Under the pieces are notes generated by a model. That model saw only the letters and a list, made by a program, of their open reading frames with translations, was not told the origin of the DNA and made no database searches. Positions 1 through 6,618 of a stretch of DNA of 10,765 bases are shown here, piece after piece. The translations under genes and the position numbers were made by a program. Source of the stretch: Oceanococcus sp051252075 (lineage in GTDB: Bacteria; Pseudomonadota; Gammaproteobacteria; Nevskiales; Oceanococcaceae); contig JBPOFU010000090.1 in the NCBI GenBank assembly GCA_051252075.1, positions 1-10,765 of the forward strand. Reading direction: 5' to 3'. Position 1 is the stretch's first letter. Every line of letters begins with the position of its first letter.

Positions 1-2
1 GC

Positions 3-809
3 TATGCGCCAGATGAAGACATGCCAGGTAGTGAGCGTTGGCTGTCCTACAGCGCCAACCGCACCGCACATGCACGTATTTTTGAGCACTCCGGAGCGGC
101 ACGTCCTTGGTTGGTCTGCATCCATGGCTACCGCATGGGCACGCCGATTACGGACCTGAAAGTCTTTGATCCCGAATATTTTCATCAAAAGCTGGGTCTC
201 AATGTGGCCTGCCCGGTGCTGCCTTTGCACGGCCCACGCAAAAAGGGTCTGATCTCCGGAGAAGGGTTTTTGGAAGGCGACATCATGGATTTCATCCATG
301 CTGAGTTGCAGGCGCAATGGGATATTCGACGCTTGCTCAGTTGGTTGCGCTTGGTGAAGCATGCGCCAGCTATCGGCGCCTACGGAGTGAGTTTAGGTGG
401 CTACAACACGGCCTTGCTCAGCGCTTTGGATCAGGATTTGGCCTGTGCAGTTGCGGGCATCCCCGTGGTGGATATTGCATCCACCAACTGGCGCCATTTC
501 CCGCGCCCAGAATTAGAATTGCTGGCTCGCCATGGCATAGATGAAGAGCGGATGCGGCGTGCCTTAGCAGTGGTATCGCCACTAAATTTCACTACACATT
601 TGCCGCCAGAAAAATTGGGCATCTTTGCTGGCAGCATTGATACCTTGGTTTGGCCTGACCACCCTATACAGTTGCAAAAACACTGGGACGGAGCCCGCAT
701 CAATTGGTATGAAGGCAGCCATCTTAGTTTCTCTGGCGAGGCCGCAGTGACAGAAACCTTAAGGACCACTTTGCAAGCCGGTGGATTGCTGGATTCGGGT
801 AAAGCATGA
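3..809 (+). CDS. Alpha/beta hydrolase, 5'-truncated by the window edge
   Basis: This is the C-terminal part of an alpha/beta-hydrolase-fold enzyme whose substrate I cannot name. The frame is open to the left edge (Y-A-P-D-E-D precedes the Met at 21) and no well-spaced ribosome site precedes that Met, so the true start is probably outside the window. Counting from that Met, the visible 262 residues contain an IHGY stretch at 34-37 (oxyanion-hole HG), the nucleophile elbow G-V-S-L-G-G at 122-127 with Ser124, a likely acid at Asp207 (AGSID before a hydrophobic strand) and a likely catalytic His234 in EGSHLSFSG. That is a complete Ser-Asp-His triad in the usual order. It lacks a signal peptide in the visible part, so a cytoplasmic location is likely but not proven. 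The stop overlaps the start of the aminopeptidase gene by 4 bases (ATGA), so the two are probably co-transcribed and translationally coupled. The fold is confident; the specific family and role are not. Confidence 0.8.
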   Translation, partial: YAPDEDMPGSERWLSYSANRTAHARIFEHSGAARPWLVCIHGYRMGTPITDLKVFDPEYFHQKLGLNVACPVLPLHGPRKKGLISGEGFLEGDIMDFIHAELQAQWDIRRLLSWLRLVKHAPAIGAYGVSLGGYNTALLSALDQDLACAVAGIPVVDIASTNWRHFPRPELELLARHGIDEERMRRALAVVSPLNFTTHLPPEKLGIFAGSIDTLVWPDHPIQLQKHWDGARINWYEGSHLSFSGEAAVTETLRTTLQAGGLLDSGKA

Positions 810-3352
810 AGAAAAAACAGTATCTAAAGGATTATCGGCCTAGCGTTTGGCAAGTGCCACGTGTGGAATTGCGTTTCGACATAGTCGAGCAGCAAGTCTT
901 GGTTCATGCGCGCATGTGGTTTGAGGGTGACCCTAGTCAGCCGTTGGTCCTGGATGGACGGCAAATGGAATTGCTGAGCTTGGCTATCGACGGAGAAGAG
1001 TTGTCCGCGGAGCAATACAGCCGCGGTGAACTCAGTTTGAGCTTACAGCCAAGCCAAGCCCAGTTTGTTTTGGAAAGCACAGTACGGCTGAAACCCTGGG
1101 AAAACACCAGCTTGGAAGGCTTGTATCACGCCGGAGGCATACTCTGTACGCAATGTGAATCTCATGGCTTCTCGCGGATTACCTACGCTTTGGATCGCCC
1201 TGATGTGATGTCGGTCTATACCGTTGAGATAACCGCCGACGCCACGCAGTGGCCGATTTTGTTGGCCAATGGCGAGCAACAAAGCCGAGAAACTTTGGAG
1301 GACGGTCGTCAGCGAGTGATTTGGCACGACCCACATCCCAAACCCTGCTATTTATTTGCCGTAGTAGCTGGTGACATGGCAATGAAGACGCGTCCATTTA
1401 CCACCAGTGAAGGGCGTGAGGTTGATATCGCATTTTATTGCGACCACGGCATAGAAGATCGCATGGAGCATGCCATCGATTCGCTGGTGCGTTCCATGCA
1501 ATGGGATGAAAAGGTCTACGGGCTGGCCTATGACCTCAATACCTACAATGTTGTGGTTGCCGGTGCTTTCAATATGGGCGCAATGGAAAACAAAGGATTG
1601 AATATATTCAATCCAAAATACGTTTTAGCCAGCCCGGAAACGGCCACCGATGCAGACTTTGCCGCTGTTGAAGCGGTCATAGGCCACGAATATTTTCATA
1701 ACTGGACAGGCAATCGTGTCACTTGCCGCGATTGGTTTCAGTTGAGCTTAAAAGAAGGATTAACGGTCTTTCGCGACCAGCAATTTTCCGCTGATTGTGG
1801 TGCAGGTCCGGTACAGCGCTTACAGCAAGTGAAGATGCTGCGCGCGCGACAATTTGCTGAAGATGCCGGGCCTTTATCGCACCCAGTACGTCCAGAATCC
1901 TATGTGGAAATGAACAATTTCTACACTATGACGGTGTATGAAAAGGGCGCAGAATTGGTACGCCTGTTGCATGCACGCTTGGGTGTGGATGGTTTCCGTA
2001 AAGGTATGGATTTGTACTTTGAACGGCATGATGGCCAAGCGGTCACTATCGAAGATTTTCTGGCCGCACATGCCGATGCCAATAAGCTGGATCTGCAGGG
2101 TATTCAGCAGTGGTATGGGCAGGCGGGCACGCCGTTAGTCAACATTCGCGACGAGTACAGCGATGGCCGTTACACGCTGCATTGCCAACAAAGCTATCCA
2201 ACAAACCCCGCCGCGACGCCGGTTTTGATCCCAATCAAGCTCAGCTTGCTGGGGGCTGGCGGAGAACAACTCGTGGGTAGCCAAGTACTAGAATTTGACC
2301 AGGCAGAGCAAAGTTTCCATTTTGATGTGGCCAGCCAGCCAGTCCCAGTGCTGTTTGAGGGTTTTTCCGCGCCAGTGAATTGGGACTATGCCTATAGCCA
2401 AGCTGCGCTTGCGCTTATCGCCGCACATTCCAGTGATCCATTCTCACGCTGGGAGGCGAGTCAGCGGATTTATCAATATTGGGTGCAAAAGGCCTATAGC
2501 GGCGAAAATGTGCCTTCAGCCATTTTGGAACCCTTTGCTCACATGCTGACAGAGCAGGGCGATGAAGCGGTGATTGCGGCCTTATTGAGTCCTCCCTCTG
2601 TGGAAGATCTCATGCTGAAATACACAGCGTGCGACCCCCTGGCTTTAGCGCAAGCTGTACAACGTTTGGAGGTGGCTTTGGCGGAGTTCTTGCAAGATCA
2701 ACTGCCAGCCGCTTATGCCAAATTGAATCAGGGTTTGGCAGCAAATGCGTACCGTTTTGAGCCCAAAGCCGCAGCACAACGTAGCCTAAGAGCGCGTGTG
2801 CTCAAACTGTGGGTGGATAGTGGTTCACAGCAAGCCTGTGACGCCGCAGAAACGCTGTACCAAAACGCCGATAATCTCAGTGATCGAATGGCCGCTTTAC
2901 AGGCCTTAAATCAAACTGACAGCGCCATGCGCGAGGCTTTATTGCTGGCGTTTTACCAATGCTATAAAGACGATAAATTGGTATTGGATCGTTGGTTCGC
3001 ACTGCAGGCATCGCGGCATGGCACGGCAGGTTTAAACGCTGTGAGGGAACTGTTGCAACACGCGGCTTTTGACACTAGCAACCCCAATCGGGTGCGCGCG
3101 GTACTTGGTAGCTTTGGAATGGCCAATCCTTCAGCCTTGTATGCGGCCGATGGAATCGAGTTGTTGGCCCAGCAAATATTGGTTTATGACAAGAAAAACC
3201 CTCAACTGGCCTCACGTTTGATTACGCCATTTGCTGGCTGTCAGGGTTTGGCAGCAAAATATCGGGTTGCCGTAGAACGCGCTATTTCCTTGATACTGGA
3301 TCAGGCGCAATCGCCGGATGTACGCGAACAAGCGCAACGTATAGCGGCTTAA
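806..3352 (+). CDS. pepN: Aminopeptidase N (M1 family zinc metallopeptidase)
   Basis: Removes N-terminal residues from peptides in the cytoplasm, finishing the breakdown of proteins made by the ATP-dependent proteases. The 848-residue product is close to E. coli PepN (870). The gluzincin signatures are all present: the exopeptidase motif G-A-M-E-N at 258-262, the zinc motif H-E-Y-F-H at 294-298 with catalytic Glu295, and the third zinc ligand Glu317 in L-K-E-G-L-T, exactly 18 residues after the second His. Tyr378 in TVYEKGAE corresponds to the transition-state-stabilising Tyr381 of E. coli. The N-terminal beta domain (about 1-185), the catalytic domain (about 186-440), a small beta domain and a helical C-terminal half (from about 540) follow in the usual order. 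No signal peptide is seen. The ATG lies inside the stop of the upstream hydrolase gene (ATGA), supporting this start and coupling of the two. No clear intrinsic terminator follows it before phoB. Confidence 0.96.
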   Translation: MKKKQYLKDYRPSVWQVPRVELRFDIVEQQVLVHARMWFEGDPSQPLVLDGRQMELLSLAIDGEELSAEQYSRGELSLSLQPSQAQFVLESTVRLKPWENTSLEGLYHAGGILCTQCESHGFSRITYALDRPDVMSVYTVEITADATQWPILLANGEQQSRETLEDGRQRVIWHDPHPKPCYLFAVVAGDMAMKTRPFTTSEGREVDIAFYCDHGIEDRMEHAIDSLVRSMQWDEKVYGLAYDLNTYNVVVAGAFNMGAMENKGLNIFNPKYVLASPETATDADFAAVEAVIGHEYFHNWTGNRVTCRDWFQLSLKEGLTVFRDQQFSADCGAGPVQRLQQVKMLRARQFAEDAGPLSHPVRPESYVEMNNFYTMTVYEKGAELVRLLHARLGVDGFRKGMDLYFERHDGQAVTIEDFLAAHADANKLDLQGIQQWYGQAGTPLVNIRDEYSDGRYTLHCQQSYPTNPAATPVLIPIKLSLLGAGGEQLVGSQVLEFDQAEQSFHFDVASQPVPVLFEGFSAPVNWDYAYSQAALALIAAHSSDPFSRWEASQRIYQYWVQKAYSGENVPSAILEPFAHMLTEQGDEAVIAALLSPPSVEDLMLKYTACDPLALAQAVQRLEVALAEFLQDQLPAAYAKLNQGLAANAYRFEPKAAAQRSLRARVLKLWVDSGSQQACDAAETLYQNADNLSDRMAALQALNQTDSAMREALLLAFYQCYKDDKLVLDRWFALQASRHGTAGLNAVRELLQHAAFDTSNPNRVRAVLGSFGMANPSALYAADGIELLAQQILVYDKKNPQLASRLITPFAGCQGLAAKYRVAVERAISLILDQAQSPDVREQAQRIAA

Positions 3353-3366
3353 GGCTTTGCAAATGA

Positions 3367-3395
3367 CTGTCATGCTCCTGTCATATTTGTGTCAC
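3367..3395 (+). promoter_or_regulatory. Pho box (PhoB operator) upstream of phoB, three half-sites
   Basis: Three direct repeats start at 3367 (CTGTCAT), 3378 (CTGTCAT) and 3389 (GTGTCAC), each exactly 11 bp apart. The E. coli Pho box is two such 7-bp half-sites separated by a 4-bp A/T-rich spacer, so 3378-3395 (CTGTCATATTTGTGTCAC) fits best, with an additional upstream half-site. It lies in the 86-base gap between pepN and the phoB ATG, in the correct orientation. This implies that phosphorylated PhoB activates its own operon, as is known in E. coli. I do not see an unambiguous -10 hexamer downstream. Confidence 0.88.
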
Positions 3396-3438
3396 ACACT
3401 CAATCGCAAACACAGCTAAATGAGTGATTGAAGCCACT

Positions 3439-4137
3439 ATGACTGGTACGGATATTCTGGTCGTCGAAGACGAAAAGCCCATTCGGGATTTACTACGGTT
3501 TTCTTTGGAGCGCGAAGGGTTTCATATTCGCGCCGCTGCCGATGTGGCCCAGGCGCGCCTCGCGATGGCGGAAAAGGTCCCAGATCTGTTGCTATTGGAC
3601 TGGATGATGCCGCAAACCAGCGGCATGGATTTCGCCAGAGAGCTCAAGCAATCTGAAACTTTTGCTGATGTGCCGGTCATCATGCTCACCGCGCGCGGAG
3701 AAGAAGGCGACAAAATTAAAGGCTTGAATACCGGTTGTGACGATTACGTTACCAAGCCGTTCTCAACGGCTGAGTTGGTGGCAAGAATCAGCGCGGTGCT
3801 GCGACGGACTCTGCCAGGCGGTTCGGACGAGCTTATAAATTTTGGTGGCTTACAAATAAACGTTGCCGCACAGCGCGTGTTGAATGACGACGGCCAAGCT
3901 ATCAATTTGGGGCCTACTGAATATCGCTTGTTACATTTTTTTGTCAGCCACCCGGACCGGGTTTACAGCCGCGAACAGTTGCTGGACAGAGTGTGGGGGC
4001 AAAACGTGTACATAGAGGAGCGCACCGTGGATGTGCATATCCGGCGCTTGCGTAAGGCTTTGTCTGCTGTGACTAAAGATTGGCTGATTCAAACCGTACG
4101 TGGCAGCGGCTATCGCTGTTCAGAACATCCAAGCTAA
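3439..4137 (+). CDS. phoB: Phosphate regulon response regulator PhoB
   Basis: DNA-binding response regulator of the OmpR/PhoB class, 232 residues from the chosen ATG. It is phosphorylated by PhoR and binds Pho boxes to activate phosphate-scavenging genes. The receiver domain (about 1-120) has the acidic pocket V-V-E-D-E, phosphoacceptor Asp54 in L-L-L-D-W-M-M-P, switch Thr84 in M-L-T-A-R-G-E-E and Lys106 in T-K-P-F. The winged-helix domain (about 128-230) carries GPTEYRLLHFF, VYSREQLLDRVWG, the recognition-helix region RTVDVHIRRLRKAL and the wing QTVRGSGYR, all very close to E. coli PhoB (229 residues). An in-frame GTG at 3424 would add five residues; I prefer the ATG because it has GAAG at 3430-3433 five bases upstream and matches the length of known PhoB. 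Its stop TAA overlaps the phoR ATG by one base, and a Pho box lies upstream. Confidence 0.96.
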   Translation: MTGTDILVVEDEKPIRDLLRFSLEREGFHIRAAADVAQARLAMAEKVPDLLLLDWMMPQTSGMDFARELKQSETFADVPVIMLTARGEEGDKIKGLNTGCDDYVTKPFSTAELVARISAVLRRTLPGGSDELINFGGLQINVAAQRVLNDDGQAINLGPTEYRLLHFFVSHPDRVYSREQLLDRVWGQNVYIEERTVDVHIRRLRKALSAVTKDWLIQTVRGSGYRCSEHPS

Positions 4138-5468
4138 TGCTGCCAGCCACTCGATTTGAGCTATTTAGGCTTTTTCTTTGCCTGCTAGTTGGTGGCTTTG
4201 TTGGAGGAGTGTTGGGGCACGTCACCTTGGGTGCGTTGCTAGCCTTGCTGTTATTGTTTTTCAATCACCTTCGACATGCGGATGCTTTGTTGAAGTGGAT
4301 GGATGCTCCAAAAAAAAACGAGCTGCCCGATGGTGACGGCATTTGGAGAACCATAAACCACACGTCTTGGGAACGCAGGAAGCAAGCACGTAAGCGCAAA
4401 AAGCAGTTGAGTGGCATTGTGTCGGAGTTTCGAGCTTCGACAGCGGCTTTGCCGGATGCCGCAGTTGTTCTCGATGCGCAGTTGCGCATCAGCTGGTTTA
4501 ACCAAGCCGCTAGGGAAATGTTGGCGCTAGAGAGCAAGCGAGACGCGGGTTTGCGTATTGCTCATTTGTTACGTCACCCTGAATTCAGTGCCTATTTGCA
4601 AAAAGCGCATAGCGAAAATGATGCAGGTTTAGAAATCCCCGCACCAGCGAATGCTGATCAAACTTTATGGATACGGGTGATAGCATACGGACAGGGGCAA
4701 AAGCTGCTGATAGCTCGAGATGTCACGCAACTGAAACTTCTGGAGCAAAGCCGGCGCGATTTTGTGGCCAATGCATCGCATGAATTACGCACGCCTTTGA
4801 CCGTCATTCGTGGCTACTTGGACATGATGTCCGACGACTCCGAACAAGCTGAGCACAGCGCGCTGGGAGCTTGGCAGCAACCGCTAGGCGAAATGCTGAG
4901 CCAGGCTGGGCGGATGCAAAAAATTATTTCAGATTTGTTAAAACTGGCCAATTTGGAAACAAACAACAAGCGTAGCAGTGACGCTGAAGTTGATATGGCG
5001 GCATTGATTGGTGCGTGTTTGGATGAGGCTCGTATCTTGTCCAAGGAGCAGCATGAATTGAAGCTAGAGCTTGTAGAAAACCTCAATATTCTGGGGAATC
5101 AGTCCGAACTGCATGCCGTTATTTCAAATTTATTAAGCAATGCTCTGCGTTACACCCCTGCCGGTGGTTGCGTCACCTTGCGCTGGCTTCACCAAAAATC
5201 CGGGGCTTTATTACAAGTAAGTGACACCGGCATTGGCATTTCGGCCATTGATTTGCCACGTTTAACAGAGCGCTTTTATCGTGCGGACGCCGCCCGCTCG
5301 CGTGAAACAGGTGGAACGGGTTTGGGTTTGGCTATCGTAAAGCATGCTTTGGAGCGTCATGACGCTACATTGCGCATTAGCAGTCAGGTCGGAACGGGCA
5401 GCACCTTTCATTGTGAGTTTCTGCCGCACCGTGTGCTCACCAAGCCCAAATTTAGTGCGGAAATTTAG
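4137..5468 (+). CDS. phoR: Phosphate regulon sensor histidine kinase PhoR
   Basis: Inner-membrane sensor kinase that phosphorylates PhoB when phosphate is scarce and dephosphorylates it when phosphate is plentiful, signalling through the Pst transporter. The product has 443 residues (E. coli 431). Two adjacent hydrophobic helices at about 9-27 and 29-45 leave almost no periplasmic loop, as in known PhoR. A basic linker at 80-90 is followed by a PAS domain (about 100-195, LPDAAVVLDAQLRISWFNQA). The kinase core has H-box His215 in A-S-H-E-L-R-T-P, N-box N-L-L-S-N-A-L-R-Y at 331-339, D363 in D-T-G-I-G, the F-box around ERFYRAD at 378-384 and the G2 box G-G-T-G-L-G-L at 392-398. The frame is open upstream to 4080, but that would overlap phoB by 58 bases; the ATG at 4137 in TAATG gives the usual PhoR N-terminus and implies translational coupling with phoB. 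A run of nine A lies at codons 58-61. Confidence 0.95.
   Translation: MLPATRFELFRLFLCLLVGGFVGGVLGHVTLGALLALLLLFFNHLRHADALLKWMDAPKKNELPDGDGIWRTINHTSWERRKQARKRKKQLSGIVSEFRASTAALPDAAVVLDAQLRISWFNQAAREMLALESKRDAGLRIAHLLRHPEFSAYLQKAHSENDAGLEIPAPANADQTLWIRVIAYGQGQKLLIARDVTQLKLLEQSRRDFVANASHELRTPLTVIRGYLDMMSDDSEQAEHSALGAWQQPLGEMLSQAGRMQKIISDLLKLANLETNNKRSSDAEVDMAALIGACLDEARILSKEQHELKLELVENLNILGNQSELHAVISNLLSNALRYTPAGGCVTLRWLHQKSGALLQVSDTGIGISAIDLPRLTERFYRADAARSRETGGTGLGLAIVKHALERHDATLRISSQVGTGSTFHCEFLPHRVLTKPKFSAEI
4310..4318 (+). repeat. A9 homopolymer inside phoR
   Basis: Nine consecutive A cover the last base of Pro58, both Lys codons and the first two bases of Asn61 in the cytoplasmic linker after the second membrane helix. 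The reading frame is intact through it. Such runs are prone to slippage during replication or transcription; whether this one varies cannot be seen from one sequence. Confidence 0.9.
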
Positions 5469-5491
5469 CGAGTTAGCTCAAATTGTCACAT

Positions 5492-5509
5492 TTGTCATAA
5501 AAGCGTCAT
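5492..5509 (+). promoter_or_regulatory. Pho box (PhoB operator) upstream of pstS
   Basis: TTGTCATAAAAGCGTCAT contains two half-sites, TTGTCAT at 5492 and GCGTCAT at 5503, with 11-bp spacing and an A-rich spacer, very like the E. coli pstS Pho box. A further TTGTCAC lies at 5483-5489, but its phase is 9 bp rather than 11, so it is not part of the same regular array. The site lies in the 117-base gap between phoR and pstS and implies PhoB-dependent induction of pstS, and probably of the porin gene behind it. Confidence 0.85.
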
Positions 5510-5519
5510 CTTCAATCTT

Positions 5520-5525
5520 TACAGT
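5520..5525 (+). promoter_or_regulatory. Possible -10 element of the pstS promoter
   Basis: TACAGT matches four of six positions of the sigma-70 -10 consensus and begins 10 bases after the end of the Pho box. That is the geometry of PhoB-activated promoters, where the Pho box takes the place of the -35 element. The expected transcript start would be near 5531-5533, giving a leader of about 54 bases. The match is weak on its own; its position is the main support. Confidence 0.4.
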
Positions 5526-5541
5526 GTGCTCCAGTTGTTGA

Positions 5542-5557
5542 TCAAGCATGGGCTTGA
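5542..5557 (+). other. Hairpin in the pstS 5' leader
   Basis: TCAAGC and GCTTGA form a perfect 6-bp stem around a 4-base loop (ATGG). No T-tract follows, so it is not a terminator. It would sit near the 5' end of the pstS mRNA, 13 bases before the ribosome site AGAGGA at 5571-5576, where a small stem could protect the message from 5'-end decay. That role is inferred. Confidence 0.5.
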
Positions 5558-5585
5558 GAGACCTACACATAGAGGAATGGAATAG

Positions 5586-6551
5586 ATGAAAGTATTGTCT
5601 TTGATTGGTGCTGCAGGTTTAGGTCTAGGAATGGCCACCAGTGCGTTGGCAGCTGGCGTTGATCCGGCGTTGCCGAACTACAGCAAAGCTTCGGGTGTAT
5701 CAGGCAACATTTCCAGTGTTGGCTCAGATACATTGGCCAATTTGATGACCTTGTGGACGGAAGAATTCAAGCGCACTTATCCCAATGTAAATATCCAAGT
5801 TCAAGCTGCTGGTTCTTCAACAGCGCCGCCAGCTTTGACAGAAGGCACTTCCAACTTCGGCCCTATGAGCCGCATGATGAAGAGCAAAGAAGTGGAATCC
5901 TTCGAAAAGAAATTCGGCTATGCGCCGACCGCGATTGGTGTCGCTATTGATGCGCTAGCGGTTTACGTCAACAAAGATAATCCCATCAAGCAACTGAGTA
6001 TTTCTCAGGTTGATGCGATCTTCTCGTCCACCCGCAAATGTGCTGGTTTGAACGACGTTAACCGCTGGGGTGACTTGGCCATGCACGGCGACTGGAGTAG
6101 CCGTCCGATTCAGTTGTACGGGCGTAATTCGGTTTCCGGAACCTATGGCTACTTTAAGAAAGTAGCATTGTGCAAAGGCGACTTCAAAAACAATGTGAAC
6201 GAGCAACCAGGTTCAGCTTCTGTAGTGCAATCAGTTAGTACGGGCTTGAATGCGATTGGTTACTCGGGCGTGGGTTACAAGACCTCCGGTGTGCGTGCAG
6301 TTCCTCTGTCGAAGAAAGATGGTGGAACAGCCTATGAGGCGACCCCTGATAACGCAGTGTCTGGCAAATACCCACTGTCAAGATTGCTATACGTCTATGT
6401 AAACAAGCATCCAAACAAGCCGCTGGCTCCGCTGGAAGCTGAATTCGTGAAATTGGTATTGTCGCGCCAAGGCCAAGATGTTGTCGTCAAAGACGGCTAC
6501 GTGCCATTGCCCGCCAAATTGGCACAAGCGCAATTGAATAAACTGAAATAA
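5586..6551 (+). CDS. pstS: Phosphate ABC transporter, periplasmic phosphate-binding protein PstS
   Basis: High-affinity periplasmic phosphate receptor that delivers phosphate to the PstCAB transporter; 321 residues. A Sec signal peptide is clear (MKVLSLIG, hydrophobic core, cleavage near A-L-A at 20-22 or one residue later); no lipobox Cys is present, so it is soluble rather than a lipoprotein. Phosphate-contact segments of the family are visible: S-S-V-G-S-D-T at 43-49, A-A-G-S-S-T-A at 74-80 and G-R-N-S-V-S-G-T-Y at 179-187. The phrase VDPALP..YSKASGVSGN after the signal peptide is typical of the Pseudomonas-type PstS. Cys152 and Cys196 are the only cysteines and could form a disulfide after export. 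Ribosome site AGAGGA lies nine bases before the ATG. A Pho box upstream indicates PhoB control, and the porin gene follows after 67 bases. Confidence 0.95.
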   Translation: MKVLSLIGAAGLGLGMATSALAAGVDPALPNYSKASGVSGNISSVGSDTLANLMTLWTEEFKRTYPNVNIQVQAAGSSTAPPALTEGTSNFGPMSRMMKSKEVESFEKKFGYAPTAIGVAIDALAVYVNKDNPIKQLSISQVDAIFSSTRKCAGLNDVNRWGDLAMHGDWSSRPIQLYGRNSVSGTYGYFKKVALCKGDFKNNVNEQPGSASVVQSVSTGLNAIGYSGVGYKTSGVRAVPLSKKDGGTAYEATPDNAVSGKYPLSRLLYVYVNKHPNKPLAPLEAEFVKLVLSRQGQDVVVKDGYVPLPAKLAQAQLNKLK

Positions 6552-6570
6552 GAAACAAACAGAAAGTAAC

Positions 6571-6593
6571 GTGGGCCTGTTAAACGGACCCGC
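6571..6593 (+). other. Imperfect hairpin between pstS and the porin gene
   Basis: The segment folds into a stem of about nine pairs (two G-T wobbles, one C-A mismatch) with a 3-base loop centred on TAA. It is followed by an A8 run (6598-6605), not T residues, so it is not a standard terminator on this strand. By position it could stabilise the 3' end of pstS mRNA or cause partial read-through, giving more PstS than porin. This role is inferred. Confidence 0.45.
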
Positions 6594-6606
6594 ATACAAA
6601 AAAAAC

Positions 6607-6612
6607 AGGGAA
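6607..6612 (+). promoter_or_regulatory. Ribosome-binding site that fixes the porin start
   Basis: AGGGAA lies six bases before the ATG at 6619. It decides in favour of that ATG over the in-frame GTG at 6571, which has no such site and would place 16 residues before the signal peptide. Confidence 0.7.
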
Positions 6613-6618
6613 CTCAAA

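Noticed and set aside
431..769. Antisense reading frame of 112 codons within the hydrolase gene
   Set aside because: It lies opposite a clear coding frame, has no recognisable domain and no ribosome site I could support; it reflects codon bias of the real gene.
3353..3366. Terminator after pepN
   Set aside because: No stem with a following T-tract is present between the pepN stop and the Pho box.
3424..3438. GTG at 3424 as the phoB start
   Set aside because: It adds five residues not seen in PhoB proteins; the ATG at 3439 matches the family and has GAAG five bases upstream.
4080..4136. Upstream ATG at 4080 as the phoR start
   Set aside because: It would overlap phoB by 58 bases and add 19 residues absent from known PhoR; the ATG at 4137 in TAATG is the natural coupled start.
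6571..6605. Intrinsic terminator after pstS
   Set aside because: The hairpin is imperfect and followed by A residues rather than T, so it does not fit rho-independent termination on the + strand.
6571..6618. In-frame GTG at 6571 as the porin start
   Set aside because: It would put a charged 16-residue extension before a textbook signal peptide and overlaps a hairpin; the ATG at 6619 has a well-spaced AGGGAA.
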